Below are positions 60,987-64,000 of a stretch of 64,000 bases of DNA, one piece after another. Below the pieces are notes generated by a model, which had not been told where the DNA came from, ran no database searches, and saw only the letters and a list, made by a program, of their open reading frames with translations. The stretch spans positions 36,679-100,678 of the forward strand of contig JBARRP010000213.1 in NCBI GenBank assembly GCA_049644285.1, given 5' to 3'. How positions within the stretch are numbered: the first letter of the stretch is position 1; each line of letters opens with the position of its first letter. Both the position numbers and the translations under genes were made by a program. The stretch is from CAVRXT01 sp049644285 (GTDB lineage: Bacteria > Acidobacteriota > Terriglobia > Acidiferrales > UBA7541).

Positions 60987-62224
60987 TGTCGCCGAAGAAA
61001 TTCAAGCCGGTCGAGGAGCAGCTCGCCTACCTGCGCAAGGGCGCCGCTGAAGTCATCCGCGAAGAGGAGCTGAAGGCGAAGCTGGAGCAATCCTCCAAAA
61101 CCGGCAAGCCGCTGCGCGTGAAACTGGGCGTTGATCCGACAGCGCCGGACCTGCATTTGGGCCACACCGTCGTGATGCGCAAGCTGAAGCATTTCCAGGA
61201 TATGAGCCACAGGACGATCTTCCTCATCGGCGATTTTACGGCGATGATCGGAGACCCTTCCGGGCAGTCAGAGACCCGCCCGCCGCTTACACGCGCGGTG
61301 GTGCAGGCCAACGCGAAGACGTACCTGGACCAAGCCTACAAGATTCTGGATCGCGAGAAGACGGAAGTCCGCTACAACAACGAATGGCTGGGCAAGCTCA
61401 CCGGGCACGATATTCTGAAGCTCTGCTCGCATTATCGGCTGGCGCGAATGCTCGAGCGCGAAGATTTCCGCTCGCGCCTCACATCGAATCAACCGATTGC
61501 GATTCATGAGTTGCTCTATCCGTTGCTGCAGGCCTACGACTCAGTCGCGCTCGAAGCGGACATTGAGCTGGGCGCTACCGAACAGAAATTCAATCTCCTC
61601 GTCGGGCGTGAAATCCAACGCGAGTATGGCCAGGCATCCCAAGTGGCGCTCACCGTGCCGATCCTCGTCGGTCTCTGTGGCGAGCGCAAAATGTCCAAGA
61701 GCCTCGGGAACTATGTTGGGATCACCGAATCGCCGAAGGAAATGTTCGGCAAGTTGATGTCGATTTCGGACGAACTCATGTGGTCTTACTACGAGTTGCT
61801 TACTGATTTTGCGCCGCCCGTAATCGTGCGGCTGAAGGAGGAAGTTCGCAGCGGCGTCCTGCACCCGATGGACGCGAAAATGCAACTCGCTCACACGATC
61901 ATCGCCGGATTCCACGGCGAAGCGGCGGCAAAGGCGGCTTCCGATGAGTTTCGACGGGTTTACAGCGAGCGCCGACTTCCCTCGGAGATGCGCGAATGCG
62001 AGTACGCTTTCTCCCCCGAAGGGAAGATGAAGCTGTCAAGGATTCTGCAGAGGGATGCTGACGTGCCGTCCCGAGCGGAAGCCGAGCGACTAATCAAGCA
62101 GGGAGCTGTCGAGATCGATGGCAAGCAGATAACAGACGCCGCCTACGAAATCGATCTCAATCGTCCCACGAAGTTTGTCCTGCGAGTGGGGAAAAAGCTG
62201 CCGTTTTACGTCGTGGTTAAATAG
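60986..62224 (+). CDS. tyrS: Tyrosyl-tRNA synthetase
   Basis: 412 aa from GTG 60986, one base overlapping purN. Class I motifs HLGH (57-60) and KMSKS with a C-terminal S4 domain (RAEAERLIKQGAVEIDGKQI). The two tyrosyl classes are set by LGVDPTAPDLHLGHTVV. It is TyrRS of the TyrZ-like type with a shifted N-terminus. No T-box is seen; expression presumably comes with the pur run. Confidence 0.96.
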   Translation: MSPKKFKPVEEQLAYLRKGAAEVIREEELKAKLEQSSKTGKPLRVKLGVDPTAPDLHLGHTVVMRKLKHFQDMSHRTIFLIGDFTAMIGDPSGQSETRPPLTRAVVQANAKTYLDQAYKILDREKTEVRYNNEWLGKLTGHDILKLCSHYRLARMLEREDFRSRLTSNQPIAIHELLYPLLQAYDSVALEADIELGATEQKFNLLVGREIQREYGQASQVALTVPILVGLCGERKMSKSLGNYVGITESPKEMFGKLMSISDELMWSYYELLTDFAPPVIVRLKEEVRSGVLHPMDAKMQLAHTIIAGFHGEAAAKAASDEFRRVYSERRLPSEMRECEYAFSPEGKMKLSRILQRDADVPSRAEAERLIKQGAVEIDGKQITDAAYEIDLNRPTKFVLRVGKKLPFYVVVK

Positions 62225-62259
62225 CCAGTAATTGGCACCGCCAGGCGAATCCATCAAGG

Positions 62260-62290
62260 GAGATCCTGGGCTTCGCTCAGGATGATGTCA
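62260..62290. repeat. Short hairpin of the dispersed GAGATCC family
   Basis: GAGATCCTGGGCTTCGCTCA then GGATGATGTCA, with 6-bp arms ATCCTG (62263-62268) and CAGGAT (62278-62283). It is one half of the larger element type seen at 23516 and 63762. It follows tyrS. Confidence 0.45.
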
Positions 62291-62450
62291 CCATGAAGCT
62301 GAGCGCCAGGTTGGGACAAGCGCGGTTTTTCGCTATTGGCGTTCGGCGAGGCGCTGGCGACGTGTCAATGCCTCGCAGTCGCGGCGGGAGACGGAGTGGC
62401 AGGCGGCTGAAAACTGGACGCTGAGTGCTGACGCCTGAGAGCTGCCGTTT

Positions 62451-63728
62451 TCAGCACGCCAGATCTTCCGGCGCGAGTTCGAATCCGTCGAGATTACCGA
62501 CGACGGCGGCGGCGACTTCTCCCGGGCGGAAGAATTCCTGCGCCACGGTTTGAACCTCTTCGCGGGTGACGCTCTCGAGTCCTTCGATCAGCTCGTCGAT
62601 CGAGATAAAGCGATTGAAGTAGAGGTGCTGCCGCGCCAGATGCGACATCCGCGCCCCCGAAGATTCGAGTGACAGCACCATTGCGCCTTTCAAATGATCT
62701 TTTGCGCGGCGGAGCTCTTCCGCGGGCACCAGCTCCTCTTTCAGCCGTAGAAATTCGACGAGAACCGACTCGACCACTTTCCTGGCGGTCGAAAGCGCCG
62801 TCCCCGCATACACCGACAGCACGCCCGTGTCACGATACGGATTCATCTCGCTGAACACCGCATAGGCGAGGGCCTGTTTTTCGCGAATGTTCTGGAACAA
62901 CCGCGAAGACATCCCGCCGCCAAGAATATTGTTCAGCACGGACGCGACGAAACGTCGCCGGTCGGCCATCGGGTAAGCGCGAACCCCAAGGCAAATGTGC
63001 ACCTGTTCGAGCTCCTTTTTGTTGCGAAGGGTGATTCGAGGTGTAGGCGTCGGCGTCGTCTCGGACTGGACCTCCGGAGCGGGTTTGAGATCGGTGAATC
63101 GCTCCGCGGAGAGCGCGCGCAGCTGTGCGAGCGTAACGCTGCCGGCAGCGGTGATCACCAGATTGTTCGGGGCATATCGTGAGTGAAACCAGTTGCGCAG
63201 CGTCTCTCGGCGAAAGCTTGAAACCGTCTTATTCGTCCCGAGGATCGGCTTGCCGAGCGGATGATTCTTCCAGAAATTCTGGCTGAAGAGTTCGTGGACG
63301 AGGTCTTCGGGATTATCCTGCGTCATCTTGATTTCTTCGAGGATCACCGACTTTTCCCGCACGATTTCCTCTTCGGCGAATCGCGGACCCAGGACCAGAT
63401 CGGCGAGGACGTCGAACGCGGCGGGCAAATGCTCATCGAGCACTCGACTGTTAAAGCAGACCATTTCCTTCGAAGTGAAAGCATCGAGCATGCCTCCGAC
63501 GCTGTCCACTTCCTTCGCGATGTCTTCGGCGGAGCGGCGCTCGGTGCCTTTGAACACCATGTGCTCGATGAAGTGCGAAATACCGTTCAGTTCGGCGGGT
63601 TCGCGACGCGATCCGCCGCGCAGCCAGATTCCCACGGACACCGAACGGACTTCCGCCATCGGCTCCGAAATCAGCACGAGGCCATTCGGAAAGGTCTCCA
63701 TTTCAATGGTGCGTTTGGGTGTCGTCAT
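62451..63728 (-). CDS. M16 family zinc peptidase
   Basis: 425 aa, the single-chain M16B type. The inverted zinc motif is H52-x2-E55-H56 (HFIEH), with the distal Glu in REKSVILEEIKM. The C-terminal half has the RxxY-like loop region LVITAAGSV...and NNILGGGMSSRLFQNIREK. It digests small peptides, perhaps in processing or quality control; some relatives work as a pair with an inactive partner. None is visible here. Alone on the minus strand, convergent with tyrS. Confidence 0.94.
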   Translation of the reverse strand: MTTPKRTIEMETFPNGLVLISEPMAEVRSVSVGIWLRGGSRREPAELNGISHFIEHMVFKGTERRSAEDIAKEVDSVGGMLDAFTSKEMVCFNSRVLDEHLPAAFDVLADLVLGPRFAEEEIVREKSVILEEIKMTQDNPEDLVHELFSQNFWKNHPLGKPILGTNKTVSSFRRETLRNWFHSRYAPNNLVITAAGSVTLAQLRALSAERFTDLKPAPEVQSETTPTPTPRITLRNKKELEQVHICLGVRAYPMADRRRFVASVLNNILGGGMSSRLFQNIREKQALAYAVFSEMNPYRDTGVLSVYAGTALSTARKVVESVLVEFLRLKEELVPAEELRRAKDHLKGAMVLSLESSGARMSHLARQHLYFNRFISIDELIEGLESVTREEVQTVAQEFFRPGEVAAAVVGNLDGFELAPEDLAC

Positions 63729-63761
63729 TCGGAAACCATTTTGGCACGCGGAAGAAGGATT

Positions 63762-63852
63762 GTCATTCTGAGGTCGATTAGACAGTGCTCAAGAATGCCA
63801 GCCGATAAGGCTGGCAACAATGAGATCCTTCGCCCGCTGGGCTCGGGACGAC
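63762..63852. repeat. Dispersed palindromic intergenic element, second copy
   Basis: 91 bp with ends GTCATTCTGAG and CTCGGGACGAC (imperfect inverted) and an inner perfect hairpin TGCCAGCC GATAA GGCTGGCA at 63796-63816. Same plan as the 23516-23612 element, including GAGATCCTTCGC. No coding capacity. Confidence 0.55.
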
Positions 63853-64000
63853 AACCAAGGCTTATGCCGGATTAGCTAGCTACTTTCCGTCGCAAAATGA
63901 GTCACTTTGAGTAATCCGCAGAGTGGTCCGGACGCCCAATGCATGGCTGGACTGCTCGATTTCATCCGCATAGCCTGCCTTTCTACCAAGGGCCACCGCA
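63853..64000. other. Window edge, nothing certain
   Basis: A minus-strand open frame enters from the edge and ends at TAG 63880-63882 (39 codons, ending ITQSDSFCDGK). It could be the C-terminus of a gene lying beyond the window, but is too short to judge. Confidence 0.25.

Noticed and set aside
62406..62450. CTGA-rich degenerate tandem repeat
   Set aside because: Units are too irregular to define a repeat; similar CTG runs near 20559 may be chance.
1..64000. CRISPR array, prophage, integron, transposase
   Set aside because: No regularly spaced repeats, integrase, phage structural or transposase genes were seen.

Overview
The window reads as chromosomal DNA of a GC-rich Gram-negative bacterium, most likely an acidobacterium. 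The clues are a large Oar-like TonB-dependent receptor with an N-terminal carboxypeptidase-regulatory-like domain, a relic of an acidobacterial-type orphan ABC permease, a zinc-ribbon/pilin-like protein, several TonB C-terminal-domain proteins, and LpxC, which implies a lipopolysaccharide outer membrane. No phage, plasmid, transposase, integron or CRISPR signal was seen.

Layout. 1-7316 (minus) is one run of genes: a xanthine-dehydrogenase-family molybdenum hydroxylase (FAD, 2Fe-2S, CoxG-like and molybdopterin subunits), then a ketopantoate-reductase-family enzyme, an M24 and an M20 metallohydrolase. A divergent MocA-like nucleotidyltransferase (7515-8201) probably serves the cofactor. 8133-11474 (minus) holds a flavin reductase, a luciferase-like monooxygenase and two membrane proteins built from three copies of one His-rich module. 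11622-14843 is the TonB-dependent receptor. 15090-20299 is a coenzyme F420 locus (fno, cofC, cofD, cofH, cofG); a predicted F420-dependent PPOX-type protein lies at 28294. 20513-28802 is looser accessory DNA: a dienelactone hydrolase flanked by a direct repeat, DUF72, two damaged secreted-protein genes, a lipase-maturation-factor-like protein, a SYLF protein and a permease relic. 28918-35852 has a CoA-transferase, an AttEFGH-like ABC exporter with a secreted lipocalin-type hydrolase, and a histidine kinase. 36224-42346 has mostly small hypothetical proteins, a PilZ-TonB fusion, tRNA-Leu(CAG) and a formylglycine-generating-enzyme-like protein. 42348-48272 has a PIG-L deacetylase, an amino-acid permease and a membrane protein/TPR pair. 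48280-53720 has lipA, lpxC, glmU and two unusual proteins. 53884-62224 is a tight housekeeping run purQ-purL-purF-lepB-purM-purN-tyrS. 62451-63728 is an M16 peptidase.

The most interesting items are the triplicated His-rich membrane module coupled to a flavin monooxygenase, a palindrome-rich cassette that appears inserted in frame inside purL, the PilZ-TonB fusion, the F420 locus, and several gene lesions in 22-29 kb. Families were recognised by eye from protein sequence; no alignments or searches were run. Promoter calls are consensus matches only.
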